Assembly: GCA_029379385.1 (NCBI GenBank)
Contig: CM055617.1
Span: forward strand, 16,500,679 to 16,564,678
Length of the DNA stretch: 64,000 nucleotides
From: Quillaja saponaria
Taxonomy: Eukaryota; Streptophyta; Magnoliopsida; Fabales; Quillajaceae
Reading direction: 5' to 3'
Below are positions 34,594 to 48,009 of the stretch, piece by piece. Numbering within the stretch: the stretch's first letter is position 1; each line of letters opens with the position of its first letter. The position numbers and the translations under genes were made by a program. The notes beneath the pieces were generated by a model. The model was not told where the DNA came from and searched no databases. It saw only the letters and a program-made list of their open reading frames with translations.

Positions 34594-34815
34594 TTGACAT
34601 TATTTCCATACCTAAATAGTAAAACTCAAACTTCCTCTGATAACGAAGATATCAACCAAATCAAAAAGTTGATGTTTTCTTTGAAGCTTCTTAAGAAATT
34701 CTTAAATGTAATGTCTTCACAAGAGAACAAGATGTTCTTTTCTAAGTCATTACAAGTCTTCCAAACTATGAAGAAAAGAAAACCTATCTACAGAAACTCA
34801 AAGACACTTTGGATA
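34594..34815 (+). pseudogene. Endogenous pararetrovirus: capsid C-terminal part (plus copy)
   Basis: The start of this piece (34618-34800) is similar, by eye at roughly four of five bases, to the minus-strand segment at about 36930-37095. The shared phrases include 'cttcctctgataac' and 'cattacaagtcttccaaac'. Frameshifted relative to its partner. Confidence 0.7.
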
Positions 34816-35089
34816 CATTAGAAAAACCTAAGTAAGCCTCTTCGCAACCGCAACCAGTTACTTTTCAAGATCTTTAACATGAAGTTTCCAATTTAAAACT
34901 TGAAGTTATAAACCCTAAACTTTAGCAACAAGAAAACATTTTACCAATCCAAGTTCTTCTAAAAGGTAAAAAAATTGTTTTTAAAAAATTCCTTTGAGTC
35001 CTTTTCTGACGATAATCTAGTAAAAGTTTCTAATGAGACTCTTCTCAGCCTAATTACTTGTGTTTCTTATCAAAAATGGTATATCCCAA

Positions 35090-35530
35090 TTAAACTTATT
35101 ATTAGCAATACTTTTGTCCTCGAAACTGTAGCTTTGTGATACTGGTGCAAATTCTAGCTACATCCTAGAAGGCCAAATACCCACAAAATTTTATGAAAAA
35201 AACTTCTGAGAGGTTAACATTCACTAAGACATTAGAAATCATTATTCATTACAGATGTTCTAACATTATTGTTGACAATTTACCTTTACAAGTCACAACA
35301 ACTTTTCTTGCCAAAAATATCACGAATCTAGTCATCTTAGGTTCAGATTTTATTAATTAGTTGAAACCTTTCTCGATTGATGGAGTAATAACCAAAGAGG
35401 TAATAGGCCAAACTGTAGCTTTTCCATTTCTTAAAAAACCACTTTTTAGAAACCTCAATCTAATTAAAAACAAACAAAAACTAATTAATTACCTCCTTGA
35501 TGAGATATATTTCAAAAGAATTGAAAATTA
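35090..35530 (+). pseudogene. Endogenous pararetrovirus: aspartic protease domain
   Basis: Active-site motif DTGA at 35138-35149, followed by ANSSY and, about 70 residues later, an ILGSDF-like flap/core motif near 35335 (after a frame change). In caulimovirids this protease processes the polyprotein. Internal stops occur near 35207 and 35358. Confidence 0.8.
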
Positions 35531-35589
35531 ACTTTCTGATTCTGTTATAAAAAAAAAAAAAAATTCAAAAATTATTCTAATAGTCCAAA

Positions 35590-36475
35590 TGCTTTATGGA
35601 AAAGAAACAACATAGAGTTGACCTTTCTTATGAAAAAGATTTCCATAAAAAACAAATTCCTACAAAAACACGTCCAATCCAGATGAATCAAGAAATGCTT
35701 TAATTTTTTTTTAAAAAAAGAACATTAATGATCTGCTTTCCAAAGGTATTATCCATAAGAGCAAGAGTCCTTGGTCTTGTTCTGTATTTTATGTTAACAA
35801 AAATACAGAAATGACCATAGGAACTTCCCATTTAGTTATGAATTACAAACCAATTAACCAAGCTCTTCAAAACGTATCCAATCCCTAACCAAAAAAAATC
35901 CCCTCAATCGCCTATTCTCTTCAAAATTAGATATGAAATCTAGTTTATGCTAAATTCAAATAAAAGAAAATGATCGATACAAACAACGTTTACACTTTCT
36001 TTTGGCTAGCATGGATGAAATATTATGCCTTTTGGACTAAAGAATGCATGTTCAGAATTTCAACAAATAATGAATGATATTTTTAACCCTTATAAAAAAT
36101 TTATTGTTGTCTACATTAATGACGCTTTAATGTTTTCATAAAATATAGATGAACATTTCAAACACCTTTATGTGTTTTTTGACATTACAAAAAGAAATGG
36201 TTTGTCTGTGTCTAGAAAAAAAATTCAGTTTTTTTTTTCCCAAATCAAAATTAGGTTTCTTGAACACAATATTCTCCATGGAACCATCACTCCAATTGAT
36301 AGGACTATTCAGTTTGCTAATAAATTTCCAGACCATATTATAGACAAAACTCAACTACAAAGATTTTTTGAATGTCTCAATTATGTTTCTGATTTTTTCC
36401 TAAGAATTAGCAATCTTATAAAACATTTACATGAAAGACTAAGAATCGATTCTCCTACTTGATCTGATGTGCATA
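35590..36475 (+). pseudogene. Endogenous pararetrovirus: reverse transcriptase domain
   Basis: Caulimovirid-type RT in several frames: 'GTSHLVMNYKPINQ' near 35820, 'MPFGLKNACSEFQ' near 36027, the active-site block YIND at 36112-36123 (the family norm is YIDD), and the connection segment around 36172-36400 (KFPDHI, FFECLNYVSDFF). Stops and frameshifts are frequent, including a stop right after the YIND block at 36139, and one catalytic Asp is replaced by Asn. It would not be functional. Confidence 0.88.
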
Positions 36476-36920
36476 CCAATATTGTTAATCAAATCAAACT
36501 TAGAGTAACAAAACTCTCATGCCTGTATCTTCCTGATCCACAAGTTTACAAAATTGTTGAAACTGATGCCTCAGACATTAGTTATAGTGGCATTCCCATT
36601 CAATCTATTCATGGTAGATAACATATCAATGCATATGCATCAAAACATTAGAATTAAGCACAACAAAATTAGTCTTCAATAGATAAAGAAATTTTAGCAA
36701 TAGTTTTATGTATTTCAAAATGATTTACTTAATCAAAATATTTTAGTAAAAATCGATTGCAGATCGGCAAAAAATGTTTTACAAAAAGATGTAAAAAATC
36801 TTATCTTCAAAATAAATTTTTGCTCATTAGTGAGAAATTTTATCTACCTTTAATTTTGACATCGAGTATAGTAAAGGTAAAACCACTTTCATCCCAAATT
36901 ATCTCACCCGTGATTTTTAG
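36476..36920 (+). pseudogene. Endogenous pararetrovirus: RNase H domain
   Basis: 'VETDASD' near 36558 is the RNase H catalytic Asp context; 'DKEILAIV' near 36680 is the next conserved block; the C-terminal end reads 'FDIEYSKG' to LTRDF, ending about 36919. Stops at about 36619 and 36648 and frame changes. Directly after this end the sequence switches to minus-strand capsid sequence. Confidence 0.82.
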
Positions 36921-37484
36921 CAGATAAGTTTTCATTTCTTCATCGTTTGGAAGACTTGTAATGACTTCGAAAAGAAGATCTTGTTCTCTTGTTAAGACAT
37001 CACATTTGAGAGCTTGAGAAACTTTAGAGAAAATTTCTTAATTTTCAATTTGGTTGATATCTATGTTATCAGAGGAAGGTTGAGTTTCACTATCAAAATA
37101 ATCTTTGATTGCTAGAAGGCAATCAATTTATGCTAATAGTCCTTCTTCAATGTTTAAAGTCTCAATTTTTCTTATAATTCTATAGTATTTGGCAATATGA
37201 TTTGATCACTTGCATTTAAAGCAAATCACAGGTGACTAGTTTTTATTTTGAAAATGCAAGGGACCATGTTTATGGTTGTGAATTCTTTTATTGGCTTTAT
37301 TTTATGAAGATTTATCATATCACTTTGGAGATATAGAGACTGTTTTCTTTTTTGGTTTGGATGAATTGGGAGGACAGTCATATTGAGCACAAAAGTTTTC
37401 TCAATTTTTTTGATTCATGGATCTTTCTTTTGACATGTTCATCTTTATTTTGAGAGAAGATCAATTATTGTATTAAAAGTATTA
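36921..37484 (-). pseudogene. Endogenous pararetrovirus: capsid C-terminus with zinc knuckle (inverted copy)
   Basis: Read on minus: a CCHC-like zinc knuckle, CFKCK then NHIAKYY (about 37180-37222, last Cys replaced by Tyr, one stop inside), then an acidic tail (SETQPSSDN near 37080) and a segment matching the plus copy at 34618-34800. The orientation is opposite to the RT/RNase H just to its left, so two viral fragments are joined tail to inside. The right edge is cut by the solo LTR at 37485. Confidence 0.78.
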
Positions 37485-38543
37485 TGTTATAACCCAATAA
37501 TTCAATGTATGCGTTAGAATCTTAGTACGTAATAGTTGTATATATATATATAAACTTATCATTGGTTGATTTATTTATGCTAAATAGAAAAGTTATATGC
37601 GAATTGATTTAGGTACAACTTTATTAGTGTGTGTTAAATATATATATATATATATATATATTATGTAAAAGGAAATGTAGAATATATATATATATCTTGC
37701 AAGAGTCAATATAAGCCACCCAAATTTTCTTATTTTATTCTATTTTACTTTGACTTTCTTTGCTTTATTATTATACGTGGTTTTTTTTTTTCCTTCTTTG
37801 TGTGTTCCTTTCTTGTGGCCGACCTTACACTTCTCCTTGTCTCCACCGCCTCTCCTTCTTTTAGTCCTGTCTACTATTGTTCTGTTTTAAAATCAATCAT
37901 AGCTTATTGTTTTAGTTGAAGAGAATTCTAGCTTTCTTTGATCAAGCTAGTAAAAGGTAAGATTTTTCCTTCATTTCCTTGCTTTGGCTAGAGGGGGTGG
38001 TTTTATGAGTGGGTGATGTTGCTCGTTTACGACAAGAGAGTCAGATTTTGTGGAGGAATCGATAGAGTGATAGTTCCATTGCCAAGGTCAAAAGTCCCTC
38101 ATTTATGTGTTGTTATGGATGAAGGAACATTAGGTGGATGACACGAAAGAGGACGCAGCTATTAGGATGATTCATGCTCTGTTTTAGCATGATTTTCATT
38201 TTTGTTTATTACCATCCGTGGGGGAGAAATTTTACTAGACTGTGGGTAGTGGTAAGAAGAATAAGAATGGCAGCAACCTTGTTTCCTTGTTTTAGCCGTG
38301 AGTTCAAGTTGTTGGTGTGGGTGTAAGTTAATTGCCCCTTCCTTATCTGCCCCTATACGGTTAAGTGGCTGTGTTAGAAGAAAAGTTTAATGTGGCATGA
38401 AACCGTGAACCTCTTGGAACATTGTGCATGGTTCTTAACTTAAGTGTAGGTTTATTGGACTCGTAAAAACAAAATATGCAGAGTAAAAGAAATAACATTA
38501 GAAATCAAATATTAAGGATAATGAATCTATATAAATAAATATA

Positions 38544-38574
<31 letters not shown>

Positions 38575-40068
38575 TTATATTTATATTTAATAACTGCTAA
38601 TAAGTAATAAAAAGTATGATTTCAATTTTTAATTAAACTTTAAGTAATTAATTCAATTTTAACTCAAGAAGTGAAATATGGTGAATACAAGGATTATGAG
38701 ATTGTATTAAAAATAATGGTAAGGTATATACATCCTAAATAATGAACTAAAGACGTATGAGAATTCATACGTTATTTTATACATGAAAGTTTACTCATAT
38801 AAGTCTCCACAATTAAATAGTGAATTATTAATTATGGAATTAACTATGAAATGATTATCTTTAGTAATATGTAAATCTATGATTTTTCAGCTCGAGGTCA
38901 TATCGAGGATACACCACTACATTCACAGTCTAGGTAGGAGGACGAACAAAATCCGTGAGCTTTTGAGTGAATTATGTGCTTTATGGTTACCAGATTATTG
39001 TGAGCAATTATACGTATATTTGAATTGTTGTGTTATAATGAAAAATAAGCAAATAAGTTATTTCAGTAATTTAATTGAATTATATGTATTTGATATTGAG
39101 TGTGGTTGATAAGGGTCAACAATGTAAAATTTTTTGAGCAATGGTTTCTATTTTTAAAATTAAAATCCAGGTGCACCTATATTTAGATTTGATATGAATT
39201 ATTCTGATGTTGACAATTATTTTAAAAACAAATGGAGTGCTTAGCCCCGGTGGAATAGATTGTATACGGAGAATTAATTTGTTGTATAGGTGCATAAATG
39301 CTCGATAGGGGGAGAAAATGTTGTGTAGAGTTGAGTTACTCGTTGGTCCTTTGTTTGTTAAATTGTTTGCTAAGTGTTTGATTGTTTGAATGATTTGAGT
39401 GATATATTGAGAATTCAGTGAATTAAGTGAATTGTGATCATATGATAATTATAATTGCGTATGTACATAAATAATTTAAATATAAACTTAAGCTATGATA
39501 TATATGTTGTGTGATGCTGGTACCCTTAGGGTACATGATTTGCTCACTGAGTCTTATGACTGACTCTTTCCTTTTGTGGTTGTTTTTTTTAGTTTCTAGG
39601 AAACCACTTTTGGTCGCTATAGAATTTACTACCTGTCGACTCTGCTGCAGCAAGGTATATCTCAGACATCGCATACTTGGAGCATAAAGGATGACACTTG
39701 CAATTACTTTAGGTGTTATGCATTATTGTTAGATATATATTGAATTCACCATGGTGATTACATATTTTGTTAGGAGCGGAGTTCCTCTGTATATTTTGAC
39801 ACTATGAGTTACCGTTGACTTGGTAGACAGGTTATTTGTATACGTTATGGGCATGTTCCTTCTTACAAGGAACCCCCTGCCAATATATTCAGTAATCATT
39901 TTATGTTTAATCATCGATTTCAGATTTTTATTCTAATTCAGTAATATTTTAGTAGTCTTAACTATAACGTGTTTAAAGTTTGTGATGCACATTACTTGAG
40001 TATTCAGGGTTATGGGGATATGTCACTCATTCCTCCAGCCAGTCATACCTCCAATTGAAGGTGTGACA
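37485..40068 (+). mobile_element. Solo LTR, family A, perfect TSD
   Basis: 2584 bp from TGTTATAACCCAATAATT to CAATTGAAGGTGTGACA. Perfect 5-bp TSD, tatta, at 37480-37484 and 40069-40073. The pyrimidine-rich leader block is at about 37730-37870; the (partly decayed) stem-loop is near 39548; 'ggagcggagttcct' is near 39773; 'gggcatgttcc' is near 39848. No internal coding region. (TA)n and TTTATA microsatellites lie at 37637-37662 and 38538-38590. Confidence 0.92.
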
Positions 40069-40073
40069 TATTA

Positions 40074-42065
40074 TACATAGTTACTGTTCACAATTATTGT
40101 TCAAAAGATCGAGGTGGTCCCTAAGAGCGCAAGAAGATCATGATGGTAGAGAAGTAGGGAGCAGCGGGACTACTATGAAATGCATAAAAATAAAAACAAT
40201 AATAAAGAAAAGCAATTAAAAGAGATGGTAAAACGTAAGTAGTTTGTTTAGTAAACTCGAGAGGGATTGCAAAATAGAATTTACTATATAAAATATTATT
40301 GATAGTAAGTTTGAAACTACAAGATCATACAGTAAAGAAAGAAAGCTCTACAAGGGTTACCTATGAGATTTCCTTAAACTCTAAATAAGAGCTCAAACCA
40401 AATATGTGTTGAATAAGAGAACAACTCCCTTTAAATATACAAATTTTTTGATTTTGCTATTTGCTACAGTAACTACTATAGTGCTGCTATTGAACAATAT
40501 ACCATTGCAGCTTGCTACAGTGTTCTACCGAATTCGCAACAATAGATTTTAAACATGACTGTTAAATAGTAATTGTGAATAATGCTTTGCTACAATATTT
40601 CTTTGATTTTTAGAAATTTTCTTCAATCATCTGCAAGGTTGATTTTGTAGCAATCGTTTTCATTTTATTGTACATAGTCACTTGAGCCATTTCCTGATAT
40701 TCTAGAAAAGGAACTGGAGAATGGTTTCCGTGCTACTTTTGGAGCTGAAGATGTTGTTTTATCATCTATTTGATAAAGCTAAACTATTTCCTTGCAATGC
40801 TGAAGATACTCTTGCTTAGCTGAACTAGAGGCCAATTTGGTAGAAATTTGTAATTTTTGTTGTAAAAATTGATTTACTTATAGAAGTGCATTTTTTATTT
40901 TTTATTTTATTTTATTTTTTAAGAAATTGGAGATGCTTATTGAGCCATTGCTTGATGAGGGTAGCATAGGCTTTGGGCATTAAAGTATGACCACTATTTT
41001 GTTGATCATTTATAGCTAAATGACAAACAATTTATGTTTGTATTGCCATGAGTAAATCCACACCAAAGAAAATTTTGAGAAAAATTTTAATAGTAACGAA
41101 TTATGATCTTGGTGATTAAAATGTTTGAAAAAGTTATACAAACCTTATGTAACTTCATTTGGTAAAATCTTTGTAGATGGACCATGCAGATCCTTCACCT
41201 AGGTGAACCATTATGGAAATTGATATTGAACATGATTTTTGAAGTATATTAGCTAAGAATATTTGTATACTTTGTTTTGAAGACAAAACGTTTTGCACTA
41301 GGTATCTTAGTAATCCCAATAATTGTAACAAATTGGATGAAAGGATTGGAAATTTTGTGAGGTTTGGAGAAATCAGATTGCTAATCTGAAAGCTAAGAAT
41401 CTTGAAAATTTGGATGGTAGAATGTGTTGAAAAATTGGTATCTGTTTTTTATTTATAATGTTTGATAGCAACATAATCACTTTCAATCAAAATGAATTCA
41501 TAAAATTTATGGTTTTTAAAATGTTGGAATGTGGAAAATGCCAATTTTTTGAAAATTCTTTTGATGGACATATTGAGGATTGTTGATCCGAAATGTCAAT
41601 TCCATTTGGATAATGTTTTGAGGTATGTTAATGGTTCCATAAAAGGTTTGGAATTTTTGAGAAGAGATGGGAGTAGGATTGGAGTCAAGACTGATACCTT
41701 ACCTATTGACGGAAATTGCATGACAGATTGCACTAACTGGTTGATTGCTTGTATAAGATCCTTTTGATGGAGGTTGACAATAACTTTTGGCCTTGGAAGA
41801 GCCATAATTTTGGACTCTTTATTTAACAAGGTCTGTCCAAATCTTCTTTCTAAGTGTTAAGGGTTTTTGTGTGTAGAATTGAGTTTTGATTCCTTCTAGG
41901 GTTTCTATTGGGAAGGTGTAAGAATCTTTTGAATTATTTTTGGGTGTATTTTGCTCAGGAGCTGAAGGGTTCCTCTCTTTTGTTTTGGAATTTTGTAATT
42001 TGGTCAATGAAGGACTCTAGAGTTAAGTTGGTCCTAATATCAGATAAAGAAGGAGGGTTGTGATA
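40074..42065. other. Unassigned DNA, no convincing gene
   Basis: Lies between the solo LTR and the RTE element. One 78-codon frame at 41531-41767 shows no motif I recognise. About 40450-40510 has repeated 'ctacagt' words as seen in some LTRs. Nothing supported. Confidence 0.4.
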
Positions 42066-42309
42066 GGTTAATGGACTAGTATAAAACTAGTCGAACACTA
42101 TGAGTTAAATCCTATTGAATATTCATTGGGGCGTAACCCTTTTAGCGACATGCTGCACCGGACCGCAAGTGTGGGAGAAATGAGCAAGGGTTGGGTCGTC
42201 ACATCCTCAGTGGCATGCCATACTGGCACCTGGGTGTGGTGTAAAATGAGTAAGGTTCTCACATCGAGGGAGGGTGTGGGTAAATAAGCTAGTCCAAGAG
42301 AAGATTCGC

Positions 42310-43838
42310 ATAGCTACTTAGAACGTAGGGACTTTTACCGGTAAACTAAGAGAGCTAGTAGATATCATGAGTAGAAGGAGTATCAATATTGTTTACTTGT
42401 AAGAAACTAAATAGGTAGGAGAAAAGGCTAGAGAGATAAAGAGAACAGGATTCAAGATGTAGTATACAGGTAAGAATAGAAATAGGAATTGAGTTGCGAT
42501 TATTGTTGATGGAAATTTCAAGGACGAGGTTGTAAAAGTCAAAAGGCAAGGTGATAGAATACTTTTAGTGAAATTGATTATAGAGAAGGAGGCCTTCAAT
42601 GTCATTAGTGCTTATGCCCCACAAATAGGACTAGAAGAAGCTATAAAAAAGGCATTTTAGGAAGACTTAGATGAGATAGTTCAAGGAATATTGTTAAGAG
42701 AGAAACTTTTTACTGTAGGAGATTTGAACGGCCATGTAAGAAGTACTAATGAAGGTTTCAAGAGAGTTTATAGAACTTATGGTTATGGAGATAGGAATAA
42801 GGGTGGAGAGTGTATTTTGAATTTTACGGTTGCGTATGATTTAATTTTAGCTAACACGTTTTTTAAGAAATGAGAGTCACACTTAGTCACCTTTAGTAGT
42901 TGGCCTAATAAGAGCCAAATAGATTTTGTTCTAACTAGGAAGGTTGATAGGGTGTTATGTAAGGATTGTAAAGTTATACCCGATAAGTGTTTAGTGTCTC
43001 AGCACAAACTTTTGGTGTTAAGTGTTGGAAGAAAAAACATAGAAGTAATGGGAGTAGTAGGACTAGATGTTGGAATTTGAATGGAGGTAAAGTTGCTATT
43101 TTTAATGAGAATATGTTACATGGTGACTCATGGATTGTGGAGGGCAAGCCTGATACTATTTAGGATAAGATGGCGAATCGTATTAGGATTATGGCTAGAG
43201 AAGTGATAGGAGAAAGTAGAGGACAGTGGACCACCTAGCTAAGGAGACAATGTGGTTTAGTGAAGAAGTCTAACAAGCCATTAAAAAGAAAAAAAGTGTT
43301 ATAAAATATTACACGAGTGTAGAAATGACGATAATTACGTATGTTTTAGACAAGCTAGAAAAGATGCTAAGAAAGTGGTTAAGGAAGCTAAAGGCAAGGC
43401 TTGTGAAGGACTTTACTAAAAGTTGGGGACAAAGGATGGAGAGAAGGATATTTATAGGTTTTCAAAACAAAGAGAAACACGAACTAGAGATTTAAATCAT
43501 ATTACGTGCATTAAGGATGAGGGTGAAAAGGTTATAGTTAAGGAAAATGAGATTAATGAGAGATGTCAAACTCATTTCGATACCTTATGTAATAGAGAGT
43601 CAAGTGTTGCTGTCGAGGAACTAGATGATACATTCGATGATATCAACCTTAGATTTATTCGTCAGATTAGAGCACAGGAAGCTAAAGAAGCTATTCATAA
43701 GATGAAAAAAGTAAAGCAATAGAACCAGATGATATCCTTAAAAAAGTTTAGAGATGCCTAGGAGATATTGGCGTAACTTAGCTCATAAATCTAACAAGAT
43801 TTTAATGACCAAGAAAATGCCAAATGAATAGAGAAAGA
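42310..43838 (+). pseudogene. RTE LINE ORF: apurinic endonuclease and start of RT, disrupted
   Basis: The APE-type endonuclease nicks target DNA to prime reverse transcription. Visible motifs: a TWN-like region near 42319 (N-V-G-T-F-T-G with a stop for W), QETK-like near 42400 (stop before ETK), GDLNGHV at about 42718-42738, SQIDFVL near 42913 and the terminal catalytic-His context QHKLLVL near 43000. Downstream linker and RT-start frames continue to 'KKMPNE' near 43812, where the solo LTR interrupts. Stops and frameshifts throughout; the longest clean frames are 42691-42873 and 43423-43722. Confidence 0.85.
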
Positions 43839-46800
43839 TGTTATAAGCTTGCGTAACCCGATATCATAAAAATTGAAGTTTAGACACAACGTGTAAATTT
43901 ATGTAATAAAATAAATAAATAAATTAAATAATAGTAAAGTTAAACATGATATAATTCGATATCTTAGTGTAACCTTAATATATATTTTAAAAATTTTGTG
44001 TATTTTTTGTCGTAAAGTAAATAATATTATGACCAAGTAAATTCAAACGAGTGAATAATTAATGTATCTTTATAAATATATATAGATTTAATTTCCACCA
44101 TAAATAAATTAAATAAGTAAACAATACAATTAACACATGTGTATATATACATATGTAAAGCAAATTAAATTTGAATCACATATTTAATATATACATAACA
44201 AGAACTTATATACATCAATGTTATAATTACATGACTTTTTGACTTGGATTTTGCTCCTTTTCCTTTCTTGGCCATGAGCCCCTCCTCCCTTGTATTATTT
44301 CAGCTTTTTATTTTTCTCCTTTCTTGATTCTTCTAGCTCCTTCATCCATTGACTTTCCTCTTGGTATTTTCTTTCTTTGTTTCACAGTTACTTCACTCTA
44401 TTCCTTCTTTTTATTTTTATTTTTTATTTATTTATTATTATTATTTTTTATTTAAGCTTCTTGCTTCTTTACATCTGAGAAAGCTAAAAGACTTTTCCTT
44501 GGCTTGTGTCTCTCTTGGTTGCTACCCCAAGCTTCATCTTTCCTTCAACAAATTTCCATTTTTAGCTGATAATCATTTGCATGAGGGCTGTTTTGTGGGC
44601 TATCTTATTTTCCTTGTTTTAGTTGCAAGTAGCATCCCATGTTCTACACCAGTATGAATACTTTGCTGGTTGGTGAAATAGCCTTCCTCTTGCGTATAAG
44701 GTATTGTTTTATGTGAGTGTGCATAAGGTTGGGAGAGCCAAGCAACTGGCCAACTTTTTTCTTTGGAGCTGCCTTGTTTAGGTTGGGTAGCAGCTGCTAG
44801 TTGCCAAGTTGTGTAGCCCTTGTCCTAGCTAGAATAGCCACTCTTTCCTTACTCTATACTACCTGCCACAAGTAGTAGACAATGGCAGCAGTAGCTGCAA
44901 ATCAGCTATGAGTTTTAGGTAGGCAAAACTACCTTAAAATTTAAGTTTTAACTTGTTTTCTTGGAATTTAACTTTGGTTCTTTCATTATTTATTAAGATG
45001 TAATTTAATTGTGAGTAAGGGTTCAGGAAAATGAAGAACATAGATGGTAGTTTGGTGTATGAGAAGAGAAAAGCTTGGAATTGAAGTGGGTAATTTAAGT
45101 TTTGGAATAGCTTTATGATTTAACTTGAATTCAATGTTTGGAATGTGAATAGTATGAATTAAGGAAGTTGTGTGGGTATCTTAGAATAGATTTGAATATA
45201 TAGATATACATACACAGTAAGGAAAGTAGTTTATGCATTCAAGATATTTGATACAATGCCAACAAGAAAACAAATTATACTATAATGAGTAAAACTTCGT
45301 AGATCTAGTTCTTGGTAGCTAGTTATTATGGGAATTTGAATAAAAGTTCCTAATAAGAGTAGATAGTGGTTAGTTAAAGTTGTGAATTAAGGAGTTAATG
45401 AAAGTGAGTAATAGGTATGAACAAGGGAATCTTGTGTTTTGAGTGCTTTCAAGGCTGAATTAAAGTAAGAGTTTGAAGGAGAAAGTGTAGGCTATGGTCT
45501 TGGGATGTTGTCTGCAAAATTTCGTAACTTAGTTCCAAGTATATTTATTGGTAGAGTTGTTGGACTGCAGCTAGGTCATGCAAGATTTTTAGTGAATCTC
45601 AGTCAATCTGGAAGACTTTGTCGGGGGTTGTGAATGGAATTAGGTTTGGACCTTTGAATGAAAGTTGTTCCTAACATCTTGAAACACTATACTAGAGAGT
45701 TTCATAATTTAATTCCCAAGTATGAGAATTCTATAAACATTAGAATCAAAGGTTTGGCAACCAATAATATTGCTAGTGCTCTGTTTTTGTTTATGTGAAG
45801 AATCGAGTGACTTCCAGGATAATTTTAAGAAAAGTTTCTAAATAATAAATCTATATAACTTTCTAAAGTTAATGTTTCAACTTGGTTTTTATTAAATTTG
45901 ATTAAGTATGTAAGTGAAAATAAAAATATATTCAAGGAGGTTGTGAAATGCCTAAAAGGAGTAAACTTTAAATAATTAACTGTATTAATATACACATCCA
46001 AATAATAAATATGATACCTATCTAGAAACATATACATGTCTATTAATAAATCTAACAAAAAAAATTGGATTTCCTTTTTCTTAGAGAAAGTTATATTCAA
46101 ATAACTAAGGTAAGGTCAGAGCTGCCATAATCCTGAGTTTTGTAGAATTTGACGCAACTTCAAAGAATAAAATGTATTGATATATAGATTTAAAAATTTC
46201 AAATGATATAACATTACAAAGCTATATGTTTTTAGTATTTAGTAAATTTTATTAAACTGGATTTGGAATTTCCCGGAGGAAGATATAAAACCTGCCAGAC
46301 CCCAATCAAAATTCCAAGAAAATGATTCATAGATGCCTTCCCAAAGACAAATATTTTGGGCTCCCCTTGCCTTACTTCAAAATTTTTATTTTTTTTGCCT
46401 ACGGCCTAAACTCACCCATAATTCGAGAAAATTCCTCAAAATGTGCCCAGCGCTGTGACTTTTATACCCAACACAGCAACTAAGTGAAGATTAGTCCAAA
46501 CCCCAAATTTGGACAGTTTCAACATCTCTAACTCACTAGTGTTTTCTATCTTTTCTATTTGTTTCCTTCTACTTTATGCCTTGTGAAGACATTTAAAATG
46601 TCTCTTCATTATAAACATTACCACATAAAGTACAATTCATACTACTTGACATGTAATGGCTTAATAGAAAACTTTCATAAAGAAGCCTATATAAGTTGAT
46701 ATATAAGCTTAATAATTGAAAGATTAGAACAATAACGTTTATGAATTAAGTATTGCTTAAAACTATGAATTTCAGTTCTAGACCCTTCTATAAGTCTGAT

Positions 46801-48009
46801 GACACACGTGAGCACAAGAAAAAAATGATGAACTAGATTTGTAAACCGGTGAGTGGTTAATTGTTACCCTTTGATTGCTAGACTAGTTTATTTAATTGTT
46901 TGATATATTTAAGTATATATTCATATATATATATATATTTGTTATATAGAGGTGAATAAGAATTGTATTGTTATGACTGAATTATGTAGATTGTGTTTGA
47001 TGTTTGGAATTATTTGTAGTTGATAAAGGGCACTGAAGTAATTTTTCTAAAATAATTTTATTTCTAAAAATGAAATTCAAGTGCACTTAGGATGTTTTAA
47101 TTTAATATTCTAATATAAGTTTTTTTTTGATAAGTGTTTTTTTTTAAAAGAATTGAGTGCTCAACCCCAGTGGATGGATTCAAAGAAGGGTTTTGTTGAT
47201 TCTGTTTCTGATTCTATTTGGTGTGCGAGCATAAACTGTTTGGTAGGAGGTGGTGTATGGGGCTGAGTTACTTAGTTGGCCTTTTGTTTACATTATATGA
47301 TTTGGGTGCTCTGATTTCTGTGATTGAATTACATAGATTGTTACTTGACCTATATTTCAATGTTTTAGAATTCTATAATTGGATATGCAATCTTATTAGT
47401 TATTTGGAATATATGAAATATTGATATTAGTTAATTAAATATCCTATATATCTGTTGAGTGATGCTAGTATCTTTCGGGTACGCTTTTCTACTCACAGAA
47501 TCCGTAAGACTCATCCATTTCTGTTGATTTTTTTAAGTAATAGGATATCACTTGACAACAATTATCGATACTGGACTTGCCGAGTATTGGGTGGCAAGGT
47601 AACTTTTCGGAATCTCAATTTTGAAGTCAAAGGGTGAACGTTTGCAGTCACACTAGAGCTCTGAGGAGTCTAGTCTTATGCAATGTAATAGTCAAGTTAT
47701 TTTTTATTGTGATGAGAATTAGAGCGGAGCTCCTTGTGATCTTTATTATTATGGTTGTTATTGTATAACAACAAGAATGTGTGCTTATAATTATGGGCAT
47801 GTTCCACTTTACGGGAAATCTCTGTTGAAATTTTTAATAAATTATTATAAGTTTAAACAAAATTTTTTAGTTAACTAATGTTTATAAAATTTACTTTTAC
47901 TTTTTAGTTTAGTCAAAAGTCATGTTTGTTTCTTGTTTTTGAAATTAGTGTTACGGAGGTTTGATTATCTATTCTTCTGACGAGTCATATCTTCGAGAGG
48001 GGTGTGACC
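43839..48009 (+). mobile_element. Solo LTR, family A, inside the RTE LINE
   Basis: 4171 bp from TGTTATAAGC to '...gaggggtgtgacc'. The RTE frame stops at 'gaatagagaaaga' on the left and resumes at 'gtactttgatccc' on the right. The flanking 5 bp are aaaga (43834-43838) and aaaaa (48010-48014), one mismatch. The pyrimidine block lies at about 44240-44480, a degraded stem-loop near 47495, 'gagcggagctcc' near 47724, and 'gggcatgttcc' near 47796. The frames at 44349-44657 and 47218-47637 are LTR sequence. Confidence 0.9.

Noticed and set aside
41531..41767. 78-codon plus-strand frame
   Set aside because: No recognisable motif, no codon context or neighbours supporting a gene; reported only as unassigned sequence.
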